Numbered from the stretch's first letter, positions 34,131 through 43,934 are shown. The stretch: DNA of 64,000 nt from CALGLS01 sp965222105 (GCA_965222105.1 CBDCTQ010000022.1:1-64000); one strand, 5' to 3'. Notes: generated by a model from the sequence alone, not told the origin. Numbers and translations: made by a program.

Positions 34131-36494
34131 ATGCCCGACCACTCAAAGATCGATCAGTTGCTTCAAAAACTGGATGCCCTGCTCCAAAGGCAAAACGCAT
34201 TTGCCAGAGAAATAGACCTGTTGCGTGAAGAAATCGGGAAGTTGACATCCGAATCAACAAAAGAATTTCCTGCTGAGAAGAAAATCGAAGTGCCCACTGT
34301 GCCTACACCTCTTGGGTCTCCTGAGCCTCAAGCCCCCTCAATTGCGGAGTCTCCAACCAATGTCGCCAGCCCGGAACCGGTCAAGACCAAGCGGCGTCTG
34401 ATCAAACCGCCCAAAGTACGATCGGACCTCGAAAACTTCATTGGCGAAAACCTCTTCAGCAAAATCGGAATTGTCATCCTCGTCATCGGGGTAGCCATTG
34501 GTGCCAAATACGCCATCGACCGCGAGCTGATCAGCCCGCTTACCCGCATCATTCTGGGCTATCTGGTGGGCTTGGGCTTGTTGGGATTTGCCTTTCGGCT
34601 AAAACCAAAATACCCCCGGTTCAGCGCCGTGCTGCTCAGTGGTGCCATGACCATTCTCTACGTTCTGACCTATTTTGCCTACGACTTTTACGGCCTCATT
34701 CCACAATTATTGGCTTTTGGGCTGATGGTGGTTTTTACAGCTTTTACGGTGTTCGCAGCGGTGCAGTACGACCGCCAGATCATCGCCCTGCTCGGACTGG
34801 TGGGGGCCTATGCCGTGCCTTTTCTGCTGAGCAGCGATTCGGGCAATGCCCGTGTTTTGTTCACTTACATGACCATTGTCAACACCGGGGTGCTCCTCAT
34901 CGCCTTTCGAAAATACTGGAAACCGGTATTTTATTCCGCCTTTGTTTTGACCTGGTTGATCTACGCCTTTTGGGCCTTTACCGATTTTGACAAAGATGAA
35001 AACTTCGGAACGGCCATGATCTTTGCGCTGATCTTTTTCGCCTTGTTTTACCTGACTTTTCTGGCTTACAAGTTAATAAAAAAGGAAAAATTTTCCACTG
35101 GAGATATTGCGCTTATGTTGGCCAATGCCTTCATCTTTTACGGCTTTGGCTATGGAATGATCTCCGACCTCGCTTCCGGAGAAGAATTGTTGGGGCTTTT
35201 TACACTCACCAATGCAGTGATCCACTTTGGGGTGGCCCTGATGGTGTACCGCAGAGAGTTGGCCGACCGCAACCTGTTCTATTTTTTATCGGGGTTGGTA
35301 CTCGTTTTTCTGACCATAGCCATCCCCGTACAGCTCGACGGCAACTGGGTTACTCTGCTCTGGGCAGGAGAGGCTGCATTGCTCTTTTGGATCGGGCGTA
35401 CGAAGGGGATAGCTCTTTACGAAAAGCTGTCGTACCCCTTGATGTTGTTGGCTTTTTTCAGTCTCGGGCACGATTGGATGACCGGCTACTCGTATTCGCC
35501 CCGTTCTCCCGAATCGCGGGTAACGCCGCTGTTCAATATTCATTTTATGACCTCCGTGCTGGTCATAGCAGCTTATGGATTCATCAATTATCTCTTTTAT
35601 AACAATAAATACCCTTCGCCGCTTAAAAAGCCAAAAGGGGCCCTGGGAAGTATTATGTCGATCGCCGTGCCGGCACTATTGTTTTTTACCGTTTACCTTG
35701 CCTTTCGGGTAGAGATAGAAAGCTACTGGACGCAACTTTATAAAGACTCCGATGCATCACTGCAACAGGGAGATCTGGCTCTGGGGTTTCAGCGGGGATA
35801 CTCCGACCTGCTGCGCTTCAAAGAGATTTGGATCATCAACTACACCTTGTTTTTTCTGGCGGTGTTGTCGTTTATCAATATTCGCTATTGGAAGGTGACC
35901 ACCTTATCCTACATCAATCTGATCCTCAATGTAGTGGTGATCGCAGGATTTTTGGTGGCAGCCTTGTTTCAGATAAGCCTGCTACGCGATAGTTACCTCG
36001 CCCCCGACCGGGCCGGTGCTATTCAGGTTGGGTATATGCACATTGCCATCCGGTACATCTCTTATTTGTTTTTGGGATTGGTGTTGTATGCCAGCTATCG
36101 GTACATTCGACTACTCGGTTTGAGAAAAGGCTTTCGCATGGCTTTTGACCTGTTGTTTCATTTGACCATTCTATGGGTGGCCAGCAGTGAACTCATCCAC
36201 TGGATGGATATGAGTGCAGCGGAACAGTCGTACAAATTAGGGCTGAGTATTCTCTGGGGCGTGTACTCTTTGTTATTGATTTTCTGGGGCATTCGTCGCA
36301 AAAAAAGACATCTGCGCATTGGGGCCATTGCCTTGTTTGCGGTAACGCTGGTGAAATTATTTGTCTACGACATTTCCCAACTCAATACCATCGCCAAAAC
36401 GGTCGTTTTTGTATCGTTGGGCATACTGTTGCTCCTCATTTCCTATTTATACACCCGCTACAAACAAGTGCTATTCGATGATTCGAAAAATTAA
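34131..36494 (+). CDS. DUF2339 polytopic membrane protein
   Basis: A 787-residue protein. A short coiled coil at the N terminus (LLQKLDALLQRQNAFAREI) and a Pro/Glu-rich linker precede the DUF2339 core, which starts ENFIGENLFSKIGIVILVIG and continues with roughly 20 membrane helices to the C terminus. The conserved NLFSKIG and GAYAVPFLLSS stretches are family signatures. The function is unknown; the family is found in many Gram-negative bacteria beside DUF3999 proteins, as here, where the next gene overlaps it by 17 bp. Translational coupling suggests a stable two-component membrane complex. Confidence 0.85.
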   Translation: MPDHSKIDQLLQKLDALLQRQNAFAREIDLLREEIGKLTSESTKEFPAEKKIEVPTVPTPLGSPEPQAPSIAESPTNVASPEPVKTKRRLIKPPKVRSDLENFIGENLFSKIGIVILVIGVAIGAKYAIDRELISPLTRIILGYLVGLGLLGFAFRLKPKYPRFSAVLLSGAMTILYVLTYFAYDFYGLIPQLLAFGLMVVFTAFTVFAAVQYDRQIIALLGLVGAYAVPFLLSSDSGNARVLFTYMTIVNTGVLLIAFRKYWKPVFYSAFVLTWLIYAFWAFTDFDKDENFGTAMIFALIFFALFYLTFLAYKLIKKEKFSTGDIALMLANAFIFYGFGYGMISDLASGEELLGLFTLTNAVIHFGVALMVYRRELADRNLFYFLSGLVLVFLTIAIPVQLDGNWVTLLWAGEAALLFWIGRTKGIALYEKLSYPLMLLAFFSLGHDWMTGYSYSPRSPESRVTPLFNIHFMTSVLVIAAYGFINYLFYNNKYPSPLKKPKGALGSIMSIAVPALLFFTVYLAFRVEIESYWTQLYKDSDASLQQGDLALGFQRGYSDLLRFKEIWIINYTLFFLAVLSFINIRYWKVTTLSYINLILNVVVIAGFLVAALFQISLLRDSYLAPDRAGAIQVGYMHIAIRYISYLFLGLVLYASYRYIRLLGLRKGFRMAFDLLFHLTILWVASSELIHWMDMSAAEQSYKLGLSILWGVYSLLLIFWGIRRKKRHLRIGAIALFAVTLVKLFVYDISQLNTIAKTVVFVSLGILLLLISYLYTRYKQVLFDDSKN

Positions 36495-37716
36495 TGTTAT
36501 ATTTCTGTTAGTTTACTGCTGGGGCAGTCTTGCCTTCGGGCAAAAACCAGGTTGGGCCTACAGCCAGCCACTTGAAGGCATCACCGATCAGTGGCACCGG
36601 ATTGAGTTGCCGGACAACCTGTTTGGACATGCCAATAGCAACCTATCGGACATCCGCATTTTCGGCCTTACGGCAAATGGCGACACGATAGAAGCTCCCT
36701 ATCTTCTTGAACTAAAGAATGACAAGGTCCTCGAAAAAGAAGTAGCCTTTCAGCTCCTCAACACCACTCAGAAAGGTGCCCTCTACTACTTTACCCTGAA
36801 GGTGCACGACCAACAGACCATCAACCAAATCCATCTCGATTTTCGACAAAACAACTTCGACTGGAAATTAACCCTCCAGGGCAGCCAGGACCAAAAGGAA
36901 TGGTTCACCCTGCTGGAAAATTACCGCATCCTGGGCATTAAAAACGACAGAACCGATTACCAATTTACCAATCTGCGCTTTCCCGATGCCAGCTACCGCT
37001 ACTTTCGCATTCAGATCGTGGCCAATAAAAAACCCGACTTCGAAAAAGCCACCATCCTGCACCGCCAGATCACCAAAGGGGAGTATCGCACCTATGAAGA
37101 AAATGTAAAAACCACGGTCGAAAATAAAGATAAGCCCTTTCGGGAAACCATTGTTAACATCGAATTGCCGATGCCGCTTCCGGTTAGCTTTCTGAAAATA
37201 GACGTCGATGCCGATTACGATTATTACCGCCCCGTCACCATCCAATGCCTGCAGGATAGCTTCAAAACCGCAAAGGGCTGGCAGTACCAATACACCCGTC
37301 TGGCGACCGGGATACTCACCTCCGTGGAAGAAAACCGGTTTGATTTTAACAATAAAATTACGAAAAGTCTGAAAGCCGTCATCCGGCATCACAACAACGA
37401 ACCCCTAAAGATCAGAAACATCGTTGTAGGAGGAAACGTGTACAAGCTCGCCGCCCGCTTTACCCAGCCCGCCCGATACCATCTGGCTTATGGCAACCCA
37501 TTGGCCCGGAAACCGCAATACGACATCGGCCATTTTGCCGACAAAATACCGACTGAAGCCCCCTTGCTGACGCTGGGTAGACTACAGCACCATGCCTCAC
37601 CCTCAAAAGGCAAATCTTCGTCTATCTTTGAAAACAAATGGTGGTTATGGGGCATCATGCTGGCGATCATTTTGTTGTTGGGGTGGTTTACGGTTAGTTT
37701 GATGGGGAAACGGTGA
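36478..37716 (+). CDS. DUF3999-family envelope protein
   Basis: A 412-residue protein with a signal peptide (MIRKINVIFLLVYCWGSLAFGQ split before KPGW) and a C-terminal membrane helix near 388-408 (WWLWGIMLAIILLLGWF), so most of it faces the periplasm. The soluble part contains two discoidin-like beta sandwiches: LHLDFRQNNFDWKLTLQGSQ-type strands with RYFRIQIV, and a later SFLKIDVDADYDYYRP. These fit DUF3999. The ATG at 36478 overlaps the DUF2339 gene by 17 bp. Family knowledge gives no function; the pair probably acts together in the envelope. Confidence 0.75.
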   Translation: MIRKINVIFLLVYCWGSLAFGQKPGWAYSQPLEGITDQWHRIELPDNLFGHANSNLSDIRIFGLTANGDTIEAPYLLELKNDKVLEKEVAFQLLNTTQKGALYYFTLKVHDQQTINQIHLDFRQNNFDWKLTLQGSQDQKEWFTLLENYRILGIKNDRTDYQFTNLRFPDASYRYFRIQIVANKKPDFEKATILHRQITKGEYRTYEENVKTTVENKDKPFRETIVNIELPMPLPVSFLKIDVDADYDYYRPVTIQCLQDSFKTAKGWQYQYTRLATGILTSVEENRFDFNNKITKSLKAVIRHHNNEPLKIRNIVVGGNVYKLAARFTQPARYHLAYGNPLARKPQYDIGHFADKIPTEAPLLTLGRLQHHASPSKGKSSSIFENKWWLWGIMLAIILLLGWFTVSLMGKR

Positions 37717-37724
37717 GAAACACT

Positions 37725-39851
37725 TCACCCCCCCACCGGCATCAGCGCCAACGCCTTGTTCACTGCCCTAACAGGAAACTTACAAACCTTATTCTGGCAG
37801 ACGTAGATCAACGTCTCGTCCTCCATCAATTTGTTTTTCAATAAATCAAGGCTGCCTTCCGTTTCCCCCCCCAGCAAAAGGGCATGTGGCAGGTAGTTCG
37901 ACATCATCTCCTTGTGCAGTGGCTCATATCCCGATCCGATAATGGCTACTTCGTAGGGTGGTTGTAAGAGGTGGAGGTAGAGGTTGCACCAGTTGGAGTA
38001 AAAATTGGGCGTTGAAGTGCTGGTGATCGACTCGCTCATATTATGCATCATCTGTTGGGCCTGCTCCAGGTATTCCGGCTTGTACAAAAAGGTGCCGATT
38101 TGGTGAAGTGCTCTTGCCATTGAAGAATTGGAACCGGGGATGACGTTGTCGGCCAGTTCCATTTTTCGGGCGATGAGGGGCGGATCGAGATCGGAGGTGT
38201 AATTGAACATGCCGTTTTCCGCATTTTTGAAATGTGCCAGGGCGTAGGCGGTCAATTTGTCGGCGTGCTGGAGCCATTGTTCGTCGAAGGTCACCTGATA
38301 GAGGGCCGCAAATGCCTGAACGGTCAGGGCATAGTCGTCGAGGAATGCGTTGATCACCGATTTTCCGTCTTTGTAATTGCGGTTGAGGCGGCCGTCCGGC
38401 TGCATCATGTTAGAAACGATAAAATTGCCATTTTTCAAAGCGGCTTTCAGATAGTCGGGATTGCCTAGGGCGCGGTAGGCGTCTACATAGCCTTTGAGCA
38501 TGAGGGCATTCCAGGAGGTGAGTATCTTGTCGTCGAGGCCGGGGCGGATTCTTTTGTCGCGGGCAGCGATCAATGCCTTTTCCGCTTTCGCTAAAATGGT
38601 CTGTACCTCAGATTCAGTCATTTTCTGTTTTTTGGCAAAAGCTGCATCGGAGTTTTTGCGGTGGAGAATGTTCTTGTGGTGTTCCCAGTTGCCATTTTTG
38701 GTCACCTGGTAATAATCGCAAAACAATTTATTGGTGGCTTCGTCGGTGAGTACGGCGTCGATCTCCTCTTTTGTCCAAACGTAGAATTTTCCTTCTTCAC
38801 CCTCGCTGTCGGCGTCGAGGGAGGAGTAGAAGCCGCCGTTTTTGTCGGTTAGTTCCCGTTCGATAAAATTCAGCGTTTCCTCAATTACGGTTTTGTATTC
38901 GGGGTTTTTGGTCAGTTGATAAGCCAGGGCATAGAGGCTGACCAACTGCCCATTGTCATACAACATTTTTTCAAAATGGGGTACCTTCCATACGGCATCG
39001 ACGGAGTAGCGGGCAAAGCCGCCCCCAATTTGATCGTAGATCCCGCCCCGGGCCATTTCGTCGAGGGTGGTGGTCACGGCGGTCAGCGCTTTTTCATTTC
39101 CCGAAAGGTGGTGATAAGCCAGTAAAAATTCGTAATTGTTGGGCATGGGAAATTTAGGGCTACCCTTGCGGCCGCCTTTAGTAAAATCAATGTTATTGAG
39201 GAACTTTCCGGCAATGTCGTCGATTGTTTCCCTCGAAAAATTTTTATCGGAAGTGTTAACGGCGATGGCCTCGGCATTTTGGATGCCTTCTGTCAGGTTG
39301 TTAGCATATTCATCCAGTTTTTCCGGTTCGTCTTTTCGCAGGTCGACGAAATAATTCATCACTTTGATCCATTCTTTCTTCGGAAAATAGGTGCCTGCCC
39401 ATACCGGTCGGCCATCGGGGAGGGCAAAGGCGTTGAGGGGCCATCCGCAACTCTTACCGCTGGCCATGTGGCAGGCGGTCATGTACACGTCGTCGACATC
39501 GGGCCGTTCTTCCCGGTCCACTTTTATGTTGACAAAGTTTTCGTTCATCACGGCAGCCACGAGGGAATCTTCAAACGATTCGTGCTCCATCACGTGGCAC
39601 CAGTGGCAGGCGGCGTAGCCTACGCTCACCAGTATCATTTTATTTTCTTTTTGGGCTTTTTGGAGGGCTTCGTCTCCCCAGGGATACCAATCGACGGGGT
39701 TATTGGCGTGCTGGAGAAGGTAGGGGCTGCTTTGGTTGGCCAGGTGGTTGGCGTGTTTGGGGTCGGTAGGATGTTGAGTGCCGCTGTTGGGCGACTTGCA
39801 GTCTGACATGGCCAGTGACAGCAAGAGCAAAGCGAATAGGTGGATTTTCAT
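37725..39851 (-). CDS. DUF255 thioredoxin-domain protein (YyaL/SSP411-like)
   Basis: A 708-residue protein of the YyaL/spermatogenesis-associated protein 20 family. After a hydrophobic leader the thioredoxin-like domain begins NHLANQSSPYLLQHANNPVDW, with CxxC at Cys82 and Cys85 (YAACHWCHVMEHESFED). An alpha/alpha toroid of N-acylglucosamine-epimerase type fills the rest (GGIYDQIGGGFARYSVD, PHFEKMLYDNGQL, LTSWNALMLKGYVDAY). Bacterial members are widespread and their reaction is unsettled. The leader ends in MSDCKS, which is not a canonical lipobox, so lipidation is uncertain. It converges on the DUF3999 gene with an 8 bp gap. Confidence 0.9.
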   Translation of the reverse strand: MKIHLFALLLLSLAMSDCKSPNSGTQHPTDPKHANHLANQSSPYLLQHANNPVDWYPWGDEALQKAQKENKMILVSVGYAACHWCHVMEHESFEDSLVAAVMNENFVNIKVDREERPDVDDVYMTACHMASGKSCGWPLNAFALPDGRPVWAGTYFPKKEWIKVMNYFVDLRKDEPEKLDEYANNLTEGIQNAEAIAVNTSDKNFSRETIDDIAGKFLNNIDFTKGGRKGSPKFPMPNNYEFLLAYHHLSGNEKALTAVTTTLDEMARGGIYDQIGGGFARYSVDAVWKVPHFEKMLYDNGQLVSLYALAYQLTKNPEYKTVIEETLNFIERELTDKNGGFYSSLDADSEGEEGKFYVWTKEEIDAVLTDEATNKLFCDYYQVTKNGNWEHHKNILHRKNSDAAFAKKQKMTESEVQTILAKAEKALIAARDKRIRPGLDDKILTSWNALMLKGYVDAYRALGNPDYLKAALKNGNFIVSNMMQPDGRLNRNYKDGKSVINAFLDDYALTVQAFAALYQVTFDEQWLQHADKLTAYALAHFKNAENGMFNYTSDLDPPLIARKMELADNVIPGSNSSMARALHQIGTFLYKPEYLEQAQQMMHNMSESITSTSTPNFYSNWCNLYLHLLQPPYEVAIIGSGYEPLHKEMMSNYLPHALLLGGETEGSLDLLKNKLMEDETLIYVCQNKVCKFPVRAVNKALALMPVGG

Positions 39852-39880
39852 ATTACGGATTTATTAAATTAGGCTAGCTG

Positions 39881-39888
39881 CAAAGATA
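39881..39888 (-). promoter_or_regulatory. Probable -7 element for the DUF255 gene
   Basis: CAAAGATA on the plus strand reads TATCTTTG on the minus strand, matching TAnnTTTG, 30 bases before the start codon at 39851. No clear TTG is seen at -33. Confidence 0.4.
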
Positions 39889-39984
39889 GTTTTTTTGAAA
39901 GGATGTGTGTTCCATCTGTAGTTGCCGGAATTTCCTTTGGCAATAGTTGCGTATATTGGGGCCGGAAGATACCAAAGGATAACC

Positions 39985-41478
39985 ATGCCAGAGAAAACGG
40001 TTCGATCGATTGCGGTATTCATATTACTGTCGGCAGCTTTGTTGAAAGTTGTAGTTTTTTTCCAAAACAGGAGTCTCTTTATCGACGAAGCTAACCTGGG
40101 TAGAAACATCGTCGAAAAATCATACCAGGCCTTGTTCGGGCCGTTGGGCTATGAGCAGTTTGCTCCGCCGCTGTACACCTGCGCAGTCAAGGGGTGTACC
40201 CAATTACTGGGGGCCGGTGAGTATGGCCTTCGTTTGTTTTCCATAGTATTGGGGCTGGCCGGGCTTTGGTTGTTTTATCAGATTTTGCAAAAGTTGTTTG
40301 ACGGCTTGCCCTTGATTTATCCACTGTTGTTGTTTTGTTTTTCCGTTTATCTATTGCGCTATCAGACCGAGTGCAAACAGTATTCGGCCGATGTTTTTTT
40401 TGCCTTACTCTGTTGGTACCTCTGTTGGCTATTTCCATTTACAACTTATAGGCACTATTTGATCATGGGGCTGGTCGGGGTAGTGGGTATTTGGTTTTCG
40501 ATGCCGCTGGTGTTTGTGCTGCTGGGGGTGGGGGGGGGGTTGCTTTACCGGCAAGTCGGTTGGCGCGGATTTAAGATAAACAATAGAGCCCAATTGGCTT
40601 ATAGCCTTCTTGCCATTGGGGGCTGGCTGTTGAGTTTTGGAATGTTTTATTACTTCAATTTGAGGAAGGGCCTCCAAAGCGACTTTCTCCGCGACTATCA
40701 TGCCCGGTCTTTTCTGGCCCTTCCCACATCGGTGACCAATATTCAACAGTCTTACGATGTATTGACCGGTTTGCTGACCAGCCTGGTGGGGCATACCGTA
40801 GTACAACAGCTTTGGGCGGCGGGGTGTATGGCCATCGGCATGCGGTTTCTGATAAAAAAGGACGTTGGGAAATCACTTTTATTGCTTCTTCCCATTATCG
40901 GTTGTTTTTTGGCTTCTTTGCTTCATCAGTACATATTACTGCCGCGGCTCTGTTTGTTTTTGATGCCGGCTTTTTATCTGTTTATTGGGTTGGGTGCTGC
41001 GGTGCTTTATAAAAAAGCGATAGCATTTCGGGGGGCTACAAAATATATAAGTCTTTTTCTGATGTTGATACCGGTAGTGCTCACCCTGGCGGGAAAATCG
41101 GGAATACCATTTTTCTTGGAAAAATATGAATTGGAAGAACCGCGGCCATTGCTTCAAAAACTGGCGGCGCATCCCGATCGTTCCCTCCCCCTCTACGTGA
41201 CTTATGGCGGTGTACCGGCATTTGATTTTTACACCCGGCTCTATGTTCCCAATATTAAAATTCCCACCTCCGGTTCGATGTATGGAACCTGGCCAGGCAA
41301 GTTGGTACCGCTGAGGCAGGAGTGGAAGGGGAGAGGGGTCAGCAGATTGTGGATTTTCGACTGCCATACGTATGGCGAAGAGCTGGAAAGGTTGAAAATG
41401 GAAATCGGGCAGATCGGAAGGGTTGACACTGTTTTGCAGGCCAGGAATGCGTCTTGTTATTTGGTTACATTGAATTAG
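39985..41478 (+). CDS. GT39-like integral membrane glycosyltransferase
   Basis: A 497-residue polytopic protein with about 11 helices. It has the GT-C fold hallmark of an acidic pair in the first periplasmic loop (LFIDEANLGRNIVE, Asp34-Glu35), followed by EQFAPPLYT. Family members (PMT/ArnT/GtrII-like) move a sugar from a polyprenyl phosphate carrier to protein or lipid A on the outer face of the inner membrane. The C-terminal ~90 residues are a soluble periplasmic domain. The ATG at 39985 is preceded by AAGGATAACC; a TTG further upstream (39922) is less likely. No operon partner is obvious. Confidence 0.75.
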   Translation: MPEKTVRSIAVFILLSAALLKVVVFFQNRSLFIDEANLGRNIVEKSYQALFGPLGYEQFAPPLYTCAVKGCTQLLGAGEYGLRLFSIVLGLAGLWLFYQILQKLFDGLPLIYPLLLFCFSVYLLRYQTECKQYSADVFFALLCWYLCWLFPFTTYRHYLIMGLVGVVGIWFSMPLVFVLLGVGGGLLYRQVGWRGFKINNRAQLAYSLLAIGGWLLSFGMFYYFNLRKGLQSDFLRDYHARSFLALPTSVTNIQQSYDVLTGLLTSLVGHTVVQQLWAAGCMAIGMRFLIKKDVGKSLLLLLPIIGCFLASLLHQYILLPRLCLFLMPAFYLFIGLGAAVLYKKAIAFRGATKYISLFLMLIPVVLTLAGKSGIPFFLEKYELEEPRPLLQKLAAHPDRSLPLYVTYGGVPAFDFYTRLYVPNIKIPTSGSMYGTWPGKLVPLRQEWKGRGVSRLWIFDCHTYGEELERLKMEIGQIGRVDTVLQARNASCYLVTLN

Positions 41479-41636
41479 CCCCAAAACCACTCCCCGAATC
41501 ATAAAATTTTGCAAAAGCGAAAAAAATAAAATTAAAAATGGACAAAGTGAATTAAAATTGATGTTTTAAAATAAAATTTTGCAAAAACCTTGCCCTCAAG
41601 CCAACCATTTCACTTTCGTAAACGTTATTAATACTG

Positions 41637-42458
41637 ATGATCGAGTTCATCCCAAAACTAAAAAACAAAGAAAGCGGCCAATTTTTGCTCATCGCAGGTC
41701 CCTGTGCCATCGAAGGCGAGCAAATGGCCTTTGACATTGCTAAACGGATCGGCGAACGCTGCCAGCGGCTGGCCATTCCATTCGTCTTCAAGGGGTCGTA
41801 TCGGAAGGCCAATCGCACCCGGCTCGATTCTTTTACGGGTATCGGCGATGAAAAGGCTCTGTCTATACTCAAAGCCGTAGGGGAGCGGTTCGATATTCCG
41901 GTGACGACCGACATACACAGTGCCCCAGAGGCGGCTATGGCAGCTCCATACGTCGATGTGTTGCAGATACCTGCCTTTTTGTGCCGACAGACGAGTCTGC
42001 TGGTGGCTGCCGCCAAAACGGGAAAAGTGGTCAACATCAAAAAAGGACAATTTTTGAGTCCGGCGGCTATGGAATTTGCTTACCGCAAAGTCGTTGAAAG
42101 CGGCAATGCCAATGTCTTATTGACCGAACGGGGAACCACCTTTGGCTATCAGGATCTGGTCGTCGATTTCAGAGGAATACCCGTCATGCAATCTTTTGGC
42201 GCAAAAGTGGTATTAGATTGTACGCATGCCCTCCAACAACCCAATCAAAAGAGTGGTGTAACCGGCGGGCTGCCGCATTTGATCGGTACATTGGCCAGGG
42301 CAGGGGTGGCCGCCGGAGTCGACGGGGTGTTTGTCGAAACACATCCACGACCCACGGAAGCCAGGTCTGATGGCGCTAACATGCTACCCCTCGACCATTT
42401 GGAAGAATTATTGATCAGCCTGGCAAAAATTAGGAAAGTTTTGATTCAATCAAAATAA
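41637..42458 (+). CDS. kdsA: 3-deoxy-D-manno-octulosonate 8-phosphate synthase, metal-dependent type
   Basis: A 273-residue aldolase-fold enzyme that condenses arabinose 5-phosphate with phosphoenolpyruvate to make KDO8P for lipopolysaccharide. The sequence matches the family throughout: LIAGPCAIEGEQMAFDIA, VFKGSYRKANR, TDIHS, LQIPAFLCRQTSLL, VNIKKGQF and TERGTTFGYQDLVVDFR. Metal ligands of the metal-dependent subclass are all present: Cys23, His197, Glu234 and Asp245; metal-free enzymes carry Asn at the first position. It indicates that the Bacteroidota cell makes Kdo-containing LPS. Upstream is the GT39-like gene (gap about 160 bp). Confidence 0.95.
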   Translation: MIEFIPKLKNKESGQFLLIAGPCAIEGEQMAFDIAKRIGERCQRLAIPFVFKGSYRKANRTRLDSFTGIGDEKALSILKAVGERFDIPVTTDIHSAPEAAMAAPYVDVLQIPAFLCRQTSLLVAAAKTGKVVNIKKGQFLSPAAMEFAYRKVVESGNANVLLTERGTTFGYQDLVVDFRGIPVMQSFGAKVVLDCTHALQQPNQKSGVTGGLPHLIGTLARAGVAAGVDGVFVETHPRPTEARSDGANMLPLDHLEELLISLAKIRKVLIQSK

Positions 42459-42570
42459 AATTAGGAGAACACTTGACTTTTTGCAAAATATATTTTAAAT
42501 TATCTGCAAACTAAGTAGAAGGATAAAAACAGGCTCAACCGCGCCAGTTTTGCCCCTTCTACAACAACCA

Positions 42571-42579
42571 AAAGGAGGT
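42571..42579 (+). promoter_or_regulatory. Strong Shine-Dalgarno sequence
   Basis: AAAGGAGGT ends 4 bases before the ATG at 42584 (core GGAGG is 5 bases away). Such strong sites are unusual in Bacteroidota, whose genes mostly start without a Shine-Dalgarno, and suggests high or special expression of this small secreted protein. Confidence 0.65.
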
Positions 42580-42583
42580 TAAA

Positions 42584-43033
42584 ATGAAAGTCCTAAGAAC
42601 CCTTACTAACGTATTATTGTTGACCTTAATGGGTTTTGCCCTCTCTGCCCAGACGGCCGACCGCACCCTGGTCAAATCGTTCAACCTCAAAGGCCACGAC
42701 GCAGTGGTTCTCGACTTAAAGGGAGATGTGGATGTGCAGCACTGGCCAAAAGAGCTGGTACGCATTCAAATCAGCATCCAACTGGAAAACGGCACAGAAT
42801 CCATCCTCAAATCCCTGATCCTGACAGGGCGCTACAACCTCAAAGATTCGATTACCGAAGATGGGTTTCTGATCCAAGCACCTGGACTGCTGAAAGGCGT
42901 TAAGCTCAAAGACAAAGTACTTAAAGAACAGCTTTCGTACATCGTCTTTGCTCCCGACAATGTACAAGTAACCCTGTCGGATACATCTGCCACGCAGGCT
43001 ACATCGCCTGTTAAAAAATCGTCATCTATGTAA
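42584..43033 (+). CDS. Small exported protein, paralogue of the next gene
   Basis: A 149-residue protein with signal peptide (MKVLRTLTNVLLLTLMGFALSAQ). The mature part is a beta-rich domain: KSFNLKGHDAVVLDLKGDVDVQHW then IQISIQLENG and LTGRYNLKDSITEDGFLIQAP. It looks like the DUF4097/auto-transporter-head style of putative adhesin, but I cannot name a family. A strong Shine-Dalgarno precedes it and a rho-independent terminator follows 22 bases after the stop, so it is a single-gene transcript. The tail is Ser/Thr/Lys-rich. Confidence 0.6.
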   Translation: MKVLRTLTNVLLLTLMGFALSAQTADRTLVKSFNLKGHDAVVLDLKGDVDVQHWPKELVRIQISIQLENGTESILKSLILTGRYNLKDSITEDGFLIQAPGLLKGVKLKDKVLKEQLSYIVFAPDNVQVTLSDTSATQATSPVKKSSSM

Positions 43034-43055
43034 TAATCATACCCAAATTAACGTA

Positions 43056-43089
43056 AAAGAGGTAGCATATTTCGATGTGCTACCTCTTT
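43056..43089 (+). terminator. Rho-independent terminator
   Basis: AAAGAGGTAGCA (43056-43067) and TGCTACCTCTTT (43078-43089) form a perfect 12-bp stem with a 10-base loop, followed by CTATTTCC on the plus strand. It ends the transcript of the upstream secreted-protein gene and makes a start inside it for the next gene implausible. Confidence 0.75.
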
Positions 43090-43179
43090 CTATTTCCATT
43101 AAAACCCTGTATCTTGCACCAGCATTTCAACACAACCCCTCCTCCTCATGCTTTCAAAACATATAACAAACACTCGAAC

Positions 43180-43656
43180 ATGAAACAAACACGAACACCG
43201 TTCAAACCCATATTGGCATGGCTGGTGGCCTTCCTCTTGTTGGCCAACACCGCTGATGCACAATTGCAGAAAATACTCCACCAATCTTTTGACATCGAAG
43301 AGGTCACTTCCATCTCTCTTGACCTATACGGCGAATACGAACTCGAAAAATGGGCCGGCAATACCATTCTCACCGAAACCCATATCCAACTCTACGACGC
43401 CTCGCCCAACATCATGGATTTTTACGTCAAACAAGGCCGCTACGACATGGAAGGTACTTTGGATGGCGAACACTTCAAAATGATCTCCAAAGACAAAGTC
43501 CGCAAAACCCTTAAAACCAAAGAAGGGGAGTGCTTCGAATTCATCAAACTGCGGATATTCATTCCCGAAGATTTTACCATTGTCGATCAAAAACGCCTGG
43601 TCAAACAATCCGATCAACAACAAGCACCGGTTACTTCTAAGGAGTCGGATCAGTAG
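43180..43656 (+). CDS. Small exported protein, tandem paralogue of the previous gene
   Basis: A 158-residue protein with signal peptide ending NTADAQ. It aligns with the preceding gene across the mature domain: HQSFDIEEVTSISLDLYGEYELEKW against KSFNLKGHDAVVLDLKGDVDVQHW, then IQLYD, QGRYDMEG and a closing RIFIPEDFTI against YIVFAPDNVQV. This marks an old tandem duplication. I start at the ATG at 43180, because an upstream start at 43075 would fall inside the terminator stem. Function unknown. The gap to RarA (278 bases) holds a repeat listed separately. Confidence 0.65.
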   Translation: MKQTRTPFKPILAWLVAFLLLANTADAQLQKILHQSFDIEEVTSISLDLYGEYELEKWAGNTILTETHIQLYDASPNIMDFYVKQGRYDMEGTLDGEHFKMISKDKVRKTLKTKEGECFEFIKLRIFIPEDFTIVDQKRLVKQSDQQQAPVTSKESDQ

Positions 43657-43674
43657 TTTTTGTGATTTGCTGAT

Positions 43675-43810
43675 TCGTGCCGTGAAGGCGAAGCGACACG
43701 TGCAGTGAAGGCGATAGTCCTTAACTGGCGTAGTCCTTCATGGTGCTGATCCCGAAACGAGTTCGGGACAGGTTCTACCTTCACATCGTTCCGGGGTAGA
43801 ACTACCGAAT
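43675..43810. repeat. Single degenerate copy of the 54-bp repeat family with palindrome
   Basis: TGCTGATTCGTGCCGTGAAG is followed by GCGAAGCGACACGTGCAGTG, the variant form that also closes the array at 61308. TCCCGAAACGAGTTCGGGA at 43750-43768 is an exact palindrome-type repeat; its reverse complement is at 54305-54323. Non-coding. Confidence 0.55.
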
Positions 43811-43934
43811 AATCCAAAGTTCAGGTATAAGATCCCAAAAATCCCGCTAAACTCATCCATCCCAGTTCAGAGAGGGTGGCTCGGCAAAGTCTGACCTCTG
43901 ACAAAACGAAGGGCACAACCACTACAAGACTTAT

